Shown here: positions 33,494 to 45,353 of the stretch, one piece after another
Layout: every line of letters begins with the position of its first letter
Position numbering within the stretch: position 1 is the stretch's first letter
DNA from: Strigamia acuminata
Lineage: Eukaryota; Arthropoda; Chilopoda; Geophilomorpha; Linotaeniidae
Assembly: GCA_949358305.1 (NCBI GenBank)
Contig: OX442315.1
Span: forward strand, 21,786,427 to 21,850,426
Direction: 5' to 3'
Length of the DNA: 64,000 nt
Position numbers and translations under genes: made by a program
Notes under the pieces: generated by a model
What the model was told of the DNA's origin: nothing
Database searches by the model: none
The model's input: the letters and a program-made list of their open reading frames with translations, nothing else

Positions 33494-35950
33494 ATGGCTG
33501 ACCGCAAAAGCATACTGAATACTTCTCGACCGACTACTCCACTCACTCCCAGTTCAACTGGGGACAAACCACAGTGGCCAGACGGCAGAACCTCACCTGG
33601 GACACCTGCCTCGATAACCTCGGGCAAACCGAAATGGCCAAAAGTGGAGACTCAGGTGTCGACGAAAAGCGAAAAATCAAAGCCCCCTTGGTGGAAAAAA
33701 ATAACTTCAGCTCTAAGTCATGTTATGATATTAATTTTGTTGGCTTTTTACACGGCAGCTGGAGGTGTTACCTTTAGACATCTAGAAGTGCCAAAAGAAA
33801 AGGAATTAGACGTTGAAGCACGGATGAAGTACAACGAAACTTGGGATGATGTTTATAAGACGTTGGTCACTGTTGGAGAAGGATTTAAGACGAGCGACGA
33901 AATTCGCCATCTTGTGTACGACACGCTGCTATTGTTTCAAGAAGCTGTCATAAATGCTTCGGAAGCTGGTGTGGATCTTGAGAGTCCCGAAACTGAGTCA
34001 CAATGGACATTTCCTTCGTCATTTTTCTTTGCTGCTACCGTTGTCACTACCATAGGTGAGTTTCAGTTGCGAGGTGTTTTAGAACGGTGAAAATAATTCT
34101 ACATTTTATATTAAATTCAGCGTGTAAATATATTTGCATTTTTTAGTTTTTCCGCTTTTTTTTTTGTTGTAAAGCACTTTAACTATAGTTGTGTTGGGAG
34201 GTTTTTATGGTTTGGTGGCGTTTTTATGATGAAGAGCAGTTGGAACAGGTGTTTCAATTCAAGCCGGTCTGTTTTTTGTACTCGCGCACAGTGGAAATTA
34301 AGCTTAATTTGTTTGAAACACGGAACGTGCACCCACGTTCGTGACTCGACAATAATAGCTAAGTTTCTGACGAGTTGGTCAAAACACCGAATAAAATTAA
34401 ATCACAAAACAACGCCTGCAAATGCATAAATGAATAAACTTTTTATTACATAATTAATCAAACAAATCGGACAACCCAAACGTCTTATAATATGTTTCTT
34501 GCGTGTTAATTTTATTCGCACAAAATAAAAAATATCCAATAAAATAATGTTTTTTTTTATTTTTGTTGTTTACTGATGCTGATTTATAAGCTTCCATTTT
34601 TGCCCGAAACCCCAAAATTAACTCTGGGTTCAACGACACCTCAGTAGGCTGTACAAGCTACTCTTAAAGATGTAAACATAAGTCCACAACCTCGCCCATA
34701 TTTTTTCCCCTATTTTCATTTTCACCTTTTTTTACACTTTGGTTCCTGGCAACAGATTTTTAGCTAAACATAGTTCTGATGTCATCCGAGCCTTAATGTT
34801 AGATGATTTACAAATGCACGTTGTCAAAGAACTTGATTACGAAAGATATATACCGCGCAATCCCTTTTCGGTATCTCAATCCATTTTTAAACACCTCTCT
34901 TTACATCCCAAGTTTAATACGTTGTGACTGATTTGACAGGCAAAGAGTGTCTTTTGACTCATTTCAGATTTCGTAAAATTTTTTTTTCTTATTCATTTCC
35001 TTAGAGACACTATTCAAAGCATGTGACACATCGTCTAGCCTTGTACAATAGTCCCAAATTATTTTTAGAATGTCCTCACATTCCCCTTTCGAGTCAAATA
35101 AATTATTCAAACAAAGCCTCTTGTTGAAACATTAATTCCTTTGCACACTGAGTCGATAATATGAAAAGAAAAAAATTATATATACATAGATATTTTTTTT
35201 GCATATGTTAATATTTATCAGTCCTCTCATTTAATTGTAGGCTATGGAAACATTGCTCCAATCACCTTCTGGGGCCGATTGTTCTGCATAATTTACGCCC
35301 TACTAGGAATTCCTTTAACACTCATCGCCATAGGAGATATGGGTAAATTATTCGCCTCGACGTTGAAATTCTTCAAGAAATTCTTTCGAACATACGTGTG
35401 TCGATGTCGACGTAGAAAGCTGTCCACAGACTCCGAACACGATTCACCAAAATCGACCAAATACGCCGGATTATGGACATTTATTCAAGTGATGGGCGCG
35501 ATCACTCTTCTGCTCATTTACATAGCACTAGGTGCTCTAATGTTTACACAGTGGGAAGACTGGACGTACTTTGAGTCTTTTTATTTCTGCTTCATTACCA
35601 TGACAACCATTGGACTTGGAGACATAACCCCACACCACCAGATGTATATGATGTTGTGTACTTTTTACATCCTCATTGGTTTGGCGGTCACGTCCACATG
35701 CATCGAATTGGCACGATCGGAATACGAAAAGAGTTGGCAGCGTATGCTGGAAGCAAGTCGTCGTCTCCACGGAATCTCTTTGGCTGACACTTTGCGCAAA
35801 CTCAATGACCAAATCGAAACCCACGGAGAAATAGTGGACTTTAGTATTATGAAAGATATTCGACGAGCTATCAGAGGGATGGGTGAAGGAGATGCAGGAG
35901 ACACTAATAATGGAGAGCCGCGATTGGTGGTTTACGAATCGAATATTTGA
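33494..35950 (+). CDS. Two-pore-domain potassium channel (K2P/TWK type)
   Basis: Exons 33494-34055 and 35241-35950 (intron 1185 bp, phase 1) give 423 aa. The cytosolic N-terminus is Pro/Ser/Thr-rich. M1 is at about 74-94 (SHVMILILLAFYTAAGG). The extracellular cap to about 170 holds NxS/T sites NETW and NASE. Pore helix and first filter TTIGYGN are at 185-191. M2 is at about 201-225 (LFCIIYALLGIPLTLIAIGD). M3 is at about 266-290. The second filter TTIGLGD is at 309-315, with Leu where many K2Ps have Phe. M4 is at about 322-345 (MLCTFYILIGLAVTSTCIEL). The intron splits the first Gly codon of the P1 GYG, a position shared by many K2P genes. K2P dimers carry leak K+ current that sets resting potential. 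The closest type is the invertebrate TWK group, but I cannot name an ortholog. The frame stays open after the TGA. Confidence 0.92.
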
Positions 35951-36106
35951 CCCAGGCCTACCACACCTCCTGTTGAGTCGAGTTCGAGAGTAAAAGCAAC
36001 AGACAAATTACCCTTCATAGATTACGATCCACGGGAGATCGACCTGAGGCTTAAACGCGGGTTTTGGAGCCATCCACCACTTCAACTGTTCGAGAGTCAC
36101 ATGTGA
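35951..36106 (+). other. In-frame 51-codon extension after the K2P stop (possible readthrough)
   Basis: After the TGA at 35948-35950, followed by C, the same frame continues open for 51 codons to TGA at 36104-36106. The segment has coding-like base composition, unlike the AT-rich 3' flank, and reads RPTTPPVE... then 'LPFIDYDPREIDLRLKRGFW'. RPTTP also occurs in the channel's N-terminus (residues 12-16). Options are programmed stop readthrough, a recently shortened C-terminus, a sequence error, or chance. Confidence 0.35.
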
Positions 36107-37640
36107 TTGAATTCACCTCAAATTTCACTACAAATTGTTTTTGTTTGTTTGTTTGTTTATCTTCTTTTATCACGCCGTTCACATGTTAATACATTTCTCA
36201 AAAATAATTCTGTTAAGACGATACATGTTAGTTGATTAAATGGAGACAGTAATTGTGAATTTGAAAGCACATTTTTTAATGCTGAATTCTCGATAGATTC
36301 CTCCTGGTTGAATTTCCTGATTGAATTTCTGGTGAAAATTGTAATTTGGGAAATTATAGGAAATTATTAAAGTAGTTGGTATACTTTTGAAAATAAAATT
36401 ATATTAATTTATAATTTTATTTTACTCCTGCAAGATCTAACGAATCACGTTTATTTGGAGAAAAATGTTAAATGTTAAACGTTAGAGAAAGAAAATATCG
36501 TTAGCAAATTCATTTTTTGGGAATAAAACTCGGCCGTAGGAAAAGTATTAGATAAAAGCTCATTTTTACATATTTAACTTCTTACTTTAGTGTCAAAAAT
36601 TATCTGTTTTCACTCTGAAGGATACCAAAACAACATTTGCAATTTAAATTGCAGATTTGATCAGGTTCGCGGATGGAAGAACTCCTCCACGATTTTAACC
36701 CAAAGCTACAACGCAATGTCGTGACATCTGGCGATGATGTTTGAAAAAATGTTACTCAATTAAAGTTTATAGAAGAACATTTTAAAACAAAATAAATTAA
36801 AGGTTCAAAATATCTTATAAATATTAGAATATAAAAAAAATAGCAATCAACAGTCACCTTTAACAAAATATATATATTATTAATTCATCGGCTTCACTTT
36901 AATGATTACAAATAGCTGAACGCACAAAATTATTCCCTTCGACTCATTACCAGGGATCTTTAGATAAAGTTAAAAAAAAATTGATGAATGTTTTCCATTA
37001 CAAAGAAATTTTTTTTCCTTCACAAACGTCTTGACTAATATGATATGTAATGGAAGAAATCCTAATCATTTGTTTAATGAGCAAATTATTCAAAAAATAC
37101 TTGAAATCCTCATTTTTTTTCTGACAATAACTTACTTCAAATTTATAGCTTTATTACTGCACTTTTTGACTTAACTATGCTATCGTATTTTTATATTTTT
37201 ATATTGTTTTCTAAAAAACAGCTTTGAAAATTTTTTTTTAAAATTGGAAATCAATTCTAAAAAGCGCTTTAAGAAAATATTGTCACGGTTCTTACGCGCT
37301 ATTTTCTCCAAATTGTTTTGCACGTACGATCCTGTTCTTGTATTCTTTTGTTTAATTTGTTTTGTTTAATAAACCTAGACCCCCTTACCTTGTCGCCTCA
37401 TTTTGTGGATGAATCATCCCCTGCTAATTATTCACAATGCATTTGATTTGTTTCTGGGTTTGCTTCTGATTGGATGTATCCCTTCTGTTTTAGGTCTGGC
37501 CCAAGTTTACTTTTGAGCTTTTAAAGGCTGGATCTGGGTAGAAGGTATAAGACTACAGACCAAGTTAGAGCTCTAATTAGCCGTTGGTCAGCATGGCTAC
37601 CTTTATCCTTGTGACCGCTTGTGACTAACTCACAGCACTT
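36107..37640. other. AT-rich intergenic DNA downstream of the K2P gene
   Basis: No gene seen. AATAAA-type words near 36391 could end the channel transcript. At 37280-37440 the sequence 'tgtcacggttcttacgc' with a later 'aataaacctagac' has the look of LTR debris, but ends and duplications were not found. Confidence 0.4.
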
Positions 37641-37650
37641 CCAGCATCTC

Positions 37651-37950
37651 GGCCGTTTTCAAGTCTCGGTTTTCCGAGACGAGATCTCGTACGAGACCGA
37701 GACAAGAAATGAGATTTATTCTCAACAACAACCACAAAAAAAACAATAAAAAACAATAAAAAACAAAAAAAACAATAAAAAAAACAATAAAAAAAAACAA
37801 TAAATCACGTACAAATCACGTTACAACTCGTAATATGAGTTGTACGTTTTTTATTGTATCTCGTAATAATGAAATCTCGTTTTGCCGAGACCGAGATCCT
37901 GAGACTAAATATGATCGAGATCTCTGAGACCGAGATTACGAGACGAGCCA
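37651..37950. repeat. Foldback-type repeat with CTCGG/GAGAC words and A-rich core
   Basis: Left (37651-37705) and right (37850-37950) flanks consist of TCTCGG/CCGAGA and CTCGT/ACGAG words on both strands, able to pair with each other and with themselves. The core has an A-rich minisatellite of 'aaaaacaat' units (37735-37805) and a second hairpin (acaactc-gtaatat-gagttgt, about 37824-37847). It resembles small foldback elements. No exact terminal repeats or target duplication could be defined. Confidence 0.5.
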
Positions 37951-38314
37951 GATCTGGATGTATATAAAGTAGTATCATTTCCCAGTATGACCTCCATGCG
38001 GTTCGAATCGCCCTTGGTGTGTTTTTCAGTCATCCCACGCATTTTATCGCGTTTCTTTCTTTTCGTTGCTCTATATCCTTTGACATGCACCTAGGGACCG
38101 GAAATGACCAACTCGCAATTGTGTTTTTATTTCTGTGTCTTTTGTGCGTGTAATTAAAGCGCATTGCTCGGCCTACACACCTCGTCATTAGAAGTCCCAG
38201 CCAGATTTGGCACGACATCGCCTTCTATGTAGGTCTTGTCATCACCGACAGTTCTAAGGACACCTAACTTCAACTCAACCTTCGATACGCACTCTGCCAT
38301 TTCTCTTCCTTTTT

Positions 38315-39454
38315 AAAGGCTTTTATTTAACTTGACTTGAACGTTTGTTTGTGTCAACGTCCGGTCACGTGACCTGTAATGTTTCAACTTCCGGTACTTC
38401 CGGTTTGTGTAATTTCTCAAAAAAAATGAATTAAAAAATTAATCAGACGATTGGAAAGTAGAGTTTTCTGGTGCAGTTTTTTGTCTACTTTCCAATTTTC
38501 ATGATAAAATTTGTATTAAAAGTAGTTAAAAGGGAGGAAAAGCTAAATTACGGCGAAATGTAACAAAAAACAGCGCCACCTGGCGGATCCCGTGTCTTTT
38601 AATGGATGCCAAAATGTTCGCCGATACTAATTTTGATGTTTTCGATACTAAAAAAGGTTCTAAAAATTCTGAAACCAGGCTAAACCTGGTAAAAACAAAA
38701 ATTCTTATCTGCCCATATATTTTGTTTTTTAATATTATTTAGAAAAGTACTTTGTTGAAGGTTTTTTGGCACGATCACGGCAATCATGAAACAATCTGCA
38801 ATAGTAGCGCACTCTGACGGCGATTTGAACACCAATATAAAAGCCTTTTTCAAAAACTTGGTTTTTTATATTTACTTGTTAAAGGCTTTTATTTAACTTG
38901 ACTTGAACGTTTGTTTGTTTGTTTGTGTCAACGTCCGGTCACGTGACCTGTAATGTTTTAACTTCCGGTACTTCCGGTTTGTGTAATTTCTCAAAAAAAA
39001 TGAATTAAAAAATTAATCAGACGATTGGAAAGTAGACTTTTCTGGTGCAGTTTTTTGTCTACTTTCCAATGATAACGATAAAATTAATATTAAAAGTAGT
39101 TAAAAGGGAGAAAAAGGTAAATTACGGCGAAATGTAACAAAAAACAGCGCTACCTGGCGGATCCCGTGTCTTTTAATGGATGCCAAAATGTTCGCCGATT
39201 CTAATTTTGATGTTTTCGATACTAAAAAAGGTTCTAAAAATTCTGAAACCAGGCTAAACCTGGTAAAAACATAAATTCCTATCTGCCCATATATTTTGTT
39301 TTTTAATATTATTTAGAAAAGTACTTTGTTGAAGGTTTTTTGGCACGATCACGGCAATCACGAAACAATCTGCGGTAGTAGCGCACTCTGACGGCGATTT
39401 GAACACCAATATAAAAGCCTTTTTCAAAAACTTAGTTTTTTATATTTACTTGTT
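38315..39454. repeat. Two tandem ~570-bp repeat units
   Basis: Copy 1 (38315-38880) and copy 2 (38881-39454) are near-identical and directly adjacent. Copy 2 carries an extra 'gtttgttt' and a few substitutions. Each begins AAAGGCTTTTAT and has the exact inverted 12-mer ATAAAAGCCTTT near its end (38837-38848; 39411-39422). Each also has an internal hairpin: attggaaagtaga / tctactttccaat in copy 1, about 38450-38495, and its equivalent in copy 2. There is no coding potential. This looks like a non-autonomous element present as a tandem pair, or the start of a satellite array. Confidence 0.75.
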
Positions 39455-41047
39455 ACAGTTCCAAGAAACCCGTGCTATAATTCGTGACAGATCGAGCAAG
39501 GGAGTAGTTTGCCGCCACACTTCAGGCAGACTATCATTAACGGGCCTTTGCTTACGGCCAGGCTCTCCTTATTTTGTAACCGGCACGTAATTCAAAAGTG
39601 TTTACCCCTCTATATAAAGCCGGTTCATGACAATATTAGTGAAAATTTTCAAATTCAATTGACAAATTAAGTACAGAAGTTCAATCATTTTATCCTCTAT
39701 TTTTAAACAAATTTTCTATTCCTTTTGTCGCCAAACACCATATGTCGATAAATCGATCAGAAATATAAACTTTAAATTTTAAAAAAGATAAAAAATTCAT
39801 TTATGCTATGCCATCAATAAAAATTTGTTGCAGCTTCAGCACAATTTGTAGCAGCATTTCAAATCGTTTAAAGTTGGATATCCCACTAAAATCACATGCA
39901 AATTACAAACCTTTTTACAACGAAGTATTAAACGCATACATTTTTATTACTAATTTATTTTAATGAGGGTCCTGATCCTTAAACTTCTCTAATATCACAA
40001 GTAAATAAACTGCTCCACTAACAATCAATTAATTTCAATCAATTGCACAAAGACAAATAATTATTGGTCACTAAATACTGTAAGATATTACAAAAATCAA
40101 AACTCTACAGCTTCTTAAAGAAGCCTCTGGTCTTTGTGTAAACAATATACTTAAAAAAGAAACTCCAACGTTGCATTTTTTCCCATTTTTCTTTTCACAG
40201 TGGAAAGAAATAAACAGCTTTGCGCATGAACAACATTTCATACTCAACTGGTGCCAAGTTGGGAGATAGAAATGATGGTTTGGTTTGAGGGGTTTGCCTC
40301 CAACTTGATTTTATATTTACACCAATTTACATTCTGATTTTTATCTTTTCCAATCTAAACAAAAATAAAACAAAAGTAAAATTCCACATAAAACAATTTC
40401 ATTTCACTATCTCATCACGCTCACCTTCAAGAAAATAAACATAAAAGTTAGATTAGACCTGTGAGAAAACTTTATATCTTCTTCTCTTGAATAAATAGCA
40501 AAATTGCATTACGAGATTTAAACTTTATTCAAGTTTTTAAAACTCATACATAAGTTTATAAAACTCCACAAACTTTAAATATTTATGAAAAGGTCTGCTT
40601 CGATTCCTCTCACACAACATCAAATCAATTTTCCCATCTTTTTCTTTATACTTTTTTTTTGCCTGCCCACACTCGGTCTTTTCAAGAGTTTTCTATCTCA
40701 ACCACAGGCGTCCTCGTTTTGCTATCCAAACAGCGATTACGTTTGAATCGATAATATAAAAAGGGTCCTTTTTAAGAAGACAACTAGGGCAACTTGTCCC
40801 ATACATTTTTTTCACCCAACTGTAAATTCTTTATAAAATTATCGACCGTGAAAATCGTGTTCATCCGAGTTAGAGTTCATTTTATAGTTGATTTTTCAAT
40901 ATTTGAGAATTGCAATATGTAGAACGTTTGAAATAAAACATAAAGAGAAATTACATCTAAGTTGACTTTATTGTATTTCGACTGGTCAGTCCCGCTTTTG
41001 CAATAGCTGAACCACACGTCTTCTGTTTTATGTCTCAGTTGGAGTTA

Positions 41048-41310
41048 GTTACTATGGTAACGCGGTAGAGGAAAATGTTTCACAATCAGAAACCAAAGTA
41101 AATGGCGCGTTGTGGTGCGTGTGCGCTTGTCTTCGAAGGCGAAGACAATTCGCTGTTACGAAAAGGAAAGAAAACAAAAGAAAATTGTCTCCGCATAGTG
41201 AAAACGAAATATGTCAGTCAGAAGCAGCGAACATGACGTGATCACATTTTAGATGAAAAGTCTCCACAAGAGTATATATAGCCGCGTAGAAAAACCACTT
41301 ACTATTGCAG
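41048..41310 (+). promoter_or_regulatory. Promoter-like block: X-box, CRE-like site, TATA and Inr
   Basis: GTTACTATGGTAAC (41048-41061) fits the RFX X-box pattern. A CRE-like TGACGTG lies at about 41234, and TATATATA at 41273-41280 is followed about 36 bases later by GCAGTCATT, an arthropod-type initiator. All are correctly ordered for plus-strand transcription. No credible ORF follows, so this may serve a non-coding RNA or a first non-coding exon. Confidence 0.35.
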
Positions 41311-41949
41311 TCATTCATCTCAATTGACTATCTTTTTTTATGCCCCTACTTCATGCTTCCATAAAAACAACACCGTTAAATTGATCCTAAATCACTTGAA
41401 AACAAATATACCGCTACATAACTTCCTGAATTATAGAATTTACCGAAATATTTTGTTTTGAAGACAAATTTACATTTACATTTTTACAAACTTAAAATAA
41501 CCTATGAAAAAAAAATATTTTGCACACATGTTTACCAGATGAATGTCGCGTTCTTTTGCAGAGTCCTTTTGACCTGTTTCACATGAAGCACCATGTACTG
41601 TCACCTAGCGACGCATAATCGAAACAGTTAATCATTAAAATACAAAATCTGCTCGTTTGGAATGCTGAATTATTTATTTAATACGCTCACATCTTTAGGG
41701 GATGTTATAACAATATCCTTTGAGAGGACAGTGGCCCACTTCCATTATGGTGCTTGGGGCCCTGGACAAAATATACAAATTTATATTAATAAAATAAAAC
41801 AAAAATAAGCATTAAAATGTTTTATTTTTAATTGTAGCAAATTCTGTGAAGTTTTATTTTATTTTATTTTTGTTAAACTGAAGTGTGGTCCTTAAAAATC
41901 CCAGCGTGCTCGTATTGTGATAATAATATTTAAAAAATATATACATACA

Positions 41950-41950
<1 letters not shown>

Positions 41951-42004
<54 letters not shown>
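41951..42004. repeat. (TA)n microsatellite
   Basis: An uninterrupted TA dinucleotide run of about 54 bases. Confidence 0.95.
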
Positions 42005-42009
<5 letters not shown>

Positions 42010-43511
42010 TTACTCTTTATATTGATATAGATTGTAGGGAAAAACCAAATTCATAAACCAGTAGCCAGCCACAAAAATGAGTTAAACCAAACCATCGATT
42101 CAACAAGGTAAACTTCAATATCAACAACAAAGCCCACATCATACATAATAATACCACAGGCGCACAACACATTCCATTACAGAAACCATTACGCATGATA
42201 AGCAAAAATATTATTAATCCGAGTGGCATGCAGAAAATGTCCTGGGAGTAAGCGTCGCGGTGTTATTGATTGACAAGCGCAGAGATTGACTTGGTCGAAA
42301 CTCGAAATGTATCAACATTGAAAAAATAAAGTGGTGTCAGATTTGTATGTGACTCTCGGGCACCGGACTTTGACCCCTGCACTCGGTCCACTTCCCTACC
42401 GTAAGGGAGCACCCTGTTACTGTAAGGGGTTTACGGATTGGCTCCCGTAAACCTCCATTGTTCGCCATCTTGTTTGATCTGTAATAAATCAGTCTTTCGC
42501 TGTTTTCTATCAATGCACGTACAGTATGTTACTGACTCACAGTGTAATTGCAAAAACTGGCTTATTATTAGAGGATTCCAGTGGCTCTGATGTGACTTCC
42601 ATCGTGCTTCTTTCGGTCCAGTGACATCAGCACTTTCCCAGTTGTGACTTAAGTGAATTTTTCTCTCTCCCATGCAGCACTTTCCAACTTGTTCGTTCTG
42701 GCAACCAGATGTCCATGTTCATTGTGAACTATAATTCAGCGGAACGTAATAAATGGAAAGAACTTGATGGAGTTTCCCGAACCACATAATGTAAACCAAC
42801 GCTTTCTAAATCTACTAACTTTTAATGCAGAATCCGTGAAATGTGTGACTAATACGTGACTTCACATCTATTTTATACTTTAGTTTCAGAAGATTACACC
42901 ACAGATTTAGTAAATTATCTCTTTCCTGGCAGATTTATTTATAGAAACCTTTTTACAGCAACACACCAATGTATATACCACTTTCTTTTAATAAGTTTAA
43001 TACCAAATAGACTAATTTTGAAATAAACAAACAGAAACCAAACTTTAAATTCTCTCTGAAATTAATGAATATTAGCAATCGAGCAGGAGCGAGAAAGTTG
43101 AGTCGGGTTAAACCAAAAGTAGTACGTTGTACAATTTATTACAAAGTAGTCACCATAGAATATTATAATAGAAATCAAAATATAAAAACTATTTTAATGG
43201 TAAGTGGTAACAGATGAAACTTGAATATCGTGAGTGATTTTTGATATCTTGCGTTTGTTTTGAGTGCAGAAATAATGTATTCAAGAAAAAAAAACTTTTA
43301 CATTCGCGAAAATGATATGTTATTTCTTCCTTGCTGAAAATTCAACTTAGAAGCAACGCATTTCTCTCTCCCAGTTGATGTAACTGATCAAAATTCACCA
43401 ACCTCTAGCAAAGTACGTCGACAACAATTTTATATTCCTGAACGCGACTCATCCATCAGCCAAGTTGGGCCATAGTTTGCTACCAGGTATTTGAACTAAA
43501 TTCGATCTTAA

Positions 43512-43580
43512 AGGTCATAGGAAGAGAAATAAAAAATTTCTCTAATCACTTTAAAATAACCTGAAAAAAGGTTATGTAAC
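43512..43580 (+). repeat. Left terminal inverted repeat of the TTAA element
   Basis: About 70 bases containing two internal hairpins: AGAGAAAT...ATTTCTCT and ATAACCT...AGGTTAT. Confidence 0.7.
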
Positions 43581-43867
43581 ATTTTTAACTGTCAAACTTA
43601 GATGGAATTATTTAAAAGCATTGTTAAACTTCTAACCGAGCAGTAATTGTTCCGCCATGACGATTTTCAAAAGTTTATAAATACTGTTACCTGGTGGCAT
43701 TATTTATACGTAATCGACAACAAACAGGCAGGTGAATTCAACCACAAATTTGTGATTTTAGCATGTTTTTATGCGTTAGTGACAAAGGAGATGGTGATTT
43801 GCATGTTTTAACTACATCTGAGGTTCCATGTATGTTTTTAGCTATTGTAAACTATCAAAACTCGACA

Positions 43868-43996
43868 AAGGGTAATAATAGTGACGCTATGAATAGCGAC
43901 GCTCAGAAGAGCGACTCTGAAATAGCGATCGCTCAGAAGACCGTCGCTGAAAAGAGCGACGCTGCGAATAGCGATCGCTGAAAAGAGCGGCGCAAC
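43868..43996 (+). repeat. Subterminal AGCGAYGCT repeat array, left
   Basis: Units of about 15-30 bases such as 'gaaaagagcgacgct' and 'gaatagcgatcgct' repeat five to six times with variation. The same words appear inverted at 44845-44955 inside the same transposon. Confidence 0.65.
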
Positions 43997-44182
43997 ATGG
44001 GTTTTAGCGGGTGTTTTGTCTTCATCCATCTCACTCTTGAAATTAGTTTGTTTGCTTTTTGCATCAACGCCATTTGTACACGTTCCTCTTGCTATTCAAG
44101 GCGCGACAAAGAAAGTTATTCAAAGAAGAGTTTGTTGTTGAATGTTGATAGCTGTTTAATGAGTATAGGTAGTAGATCTTAA

Positions 44183-44727
44183 TCAATAGTTCAGCGCCAT
44201 GGAACATAGGAAATCTAACACATCTATGTTGCCCCTATCCTCCATCAACCGACGGATCTGCTTCACACGTAAGCGTTCGGCTCTATTCCGAAAAGGTTCA
44301 AGAGACTCAACATCCAACTCGCTGAATGTTAATAGATCCTTTGCCATTCCCAGTCTTCTAGCAAGTAGCACAGCTTGAGCCATTGCATGATGCGATGGAA
44401 GTGCCTCACGGACAGTTGCATCTTCAGCTGCTGGTGTGGATCAAATAACTTGGGAAGGCTTTGCATCACTTTGGACTGCACGTGTCTTCAAGACCTCAGT
44501 CACCCATAGAACAACACAGCGAGTTGGATCAGGCTGATGCGTATATATGTCCTGAGGGAGCAATCCTGATTTTCGGTCTGTGAGTATTCGAATCAGTGGT
44601 CATTCATCCACCACATGGGTTTCCACTGTTCGTACTTCCAGTATATGTGATCAGATTGTTTTCTCTCTACAATGTATGCAAAACCAAGTAAGCATAACTT
44701 GGGTTTACCTTTCTGTGTAGTGGTCAT
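44183..44727 (-). pseudogene. Decayed FLYWCH-type zinc-finger ORF in the transposon
   Basis: On the minus strand an ATG at 44727 begins a frame with 'PKLCLLGFAYIVERKQSDHI' then YWKYEQWK, the FLYWCH finger outline in which the Cys after YW(K/R) is replaced by Tyr. After a frameshift the second frame reads 'LPQDIYTHQPDPTR' and 'VLKTRAVQSDAKPSQVI', like the HNHxPDP segment and helix that follow FLYWCH fingers in invertebrate repeat proteins. It then continues to MAQAVLLARRLG...LDFLCSMALNY and a stop at 44183. At least two in-frame stops and one frameshift interrupt it. Assignment rests on remembered family patterns. Confidence 0.5.
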
Positions 44728-44844
44728 TTTGATATTATCTTCTATGGTCGTTGTTTTGTTTTATTTGTTGCGATTATTATAGTCGTTGCAGTTGTAGTTG
44801 GTGTAGTTTTGGCACAGCTATATAAGATATGTGGGATGCTATAG

Positions 44845-44955
44845 CGATACGTAAGAGCGACGTCGCTCTTATGTGTCGTTGCTGTTATATAACGTCGCTA
44901 TTACGATGGGAAATTCACGAGCATCGCTCTTTTCAGCATCGCTATTCTGGTGTTT
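44845..44955 (-). repeat. Subterminal AGCGAYGCT repeat array, right
   Basis: In reverse complement this array reads gaatagcgatgctgaaaaga and related units, matching the left array. Subterminal arrays of this kind are typical transposase-binding regions. Confidence 0.6.
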
Positions 44956-45353
44956 TCCGATAAACCCGATGTTTTTAGCTACAAAGTTGATGTTTTTTAA
45001 TAAATTTTGGCTTTCCACAGCTGCACAATACCGTGCAATAACAAATGAGTAAAATGTGCGGGAACGGTAGCTGCATTTAAAAATTAAAATAACAATTTTA
45101 GTTTAAGTGTATTTTAAGTTTTAACATGGGTTTAAAATTGAAGTAAAACACAAAATATGTTAGTTTTTGAATGCAGCTAGTGTTATTGAGAAATCGTGTT
45201 TGTTTACCTCAGTGTTTACAAATGACGTCATTGATGACATAATATCACAGAATGCATTGCACGGAATGGTTCCTTTTTTCAAATGGTAAAAACATGGTTT
45301 GATCATGTAAAACCACTAATACTTGATTATTGCTTTAAGTTTTGCTAAAAAAA

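Larger units (their letters stand above)
39455..43507. other. Intergenic DNA, mostly AT-rich
   Basis: No protein gene is supported. The region contains the X-box/TATA arrangement near 41.05-41.31 kb and the long TA microsatellite, listed separately. Confidence 0.45.

Noticed and set aside
37280-37440. Solo LTR starting TGTCACGG
   Set aside because: The start and an AATAAA look LTR-like, but I could not find a matching 3' end or target duplication.
43763-43981. 72-codon ORF with repeated NSDAQKSD-like units
   Set aside because: It is the translation of the subterminal AGCGAYGCT array of the transposon.
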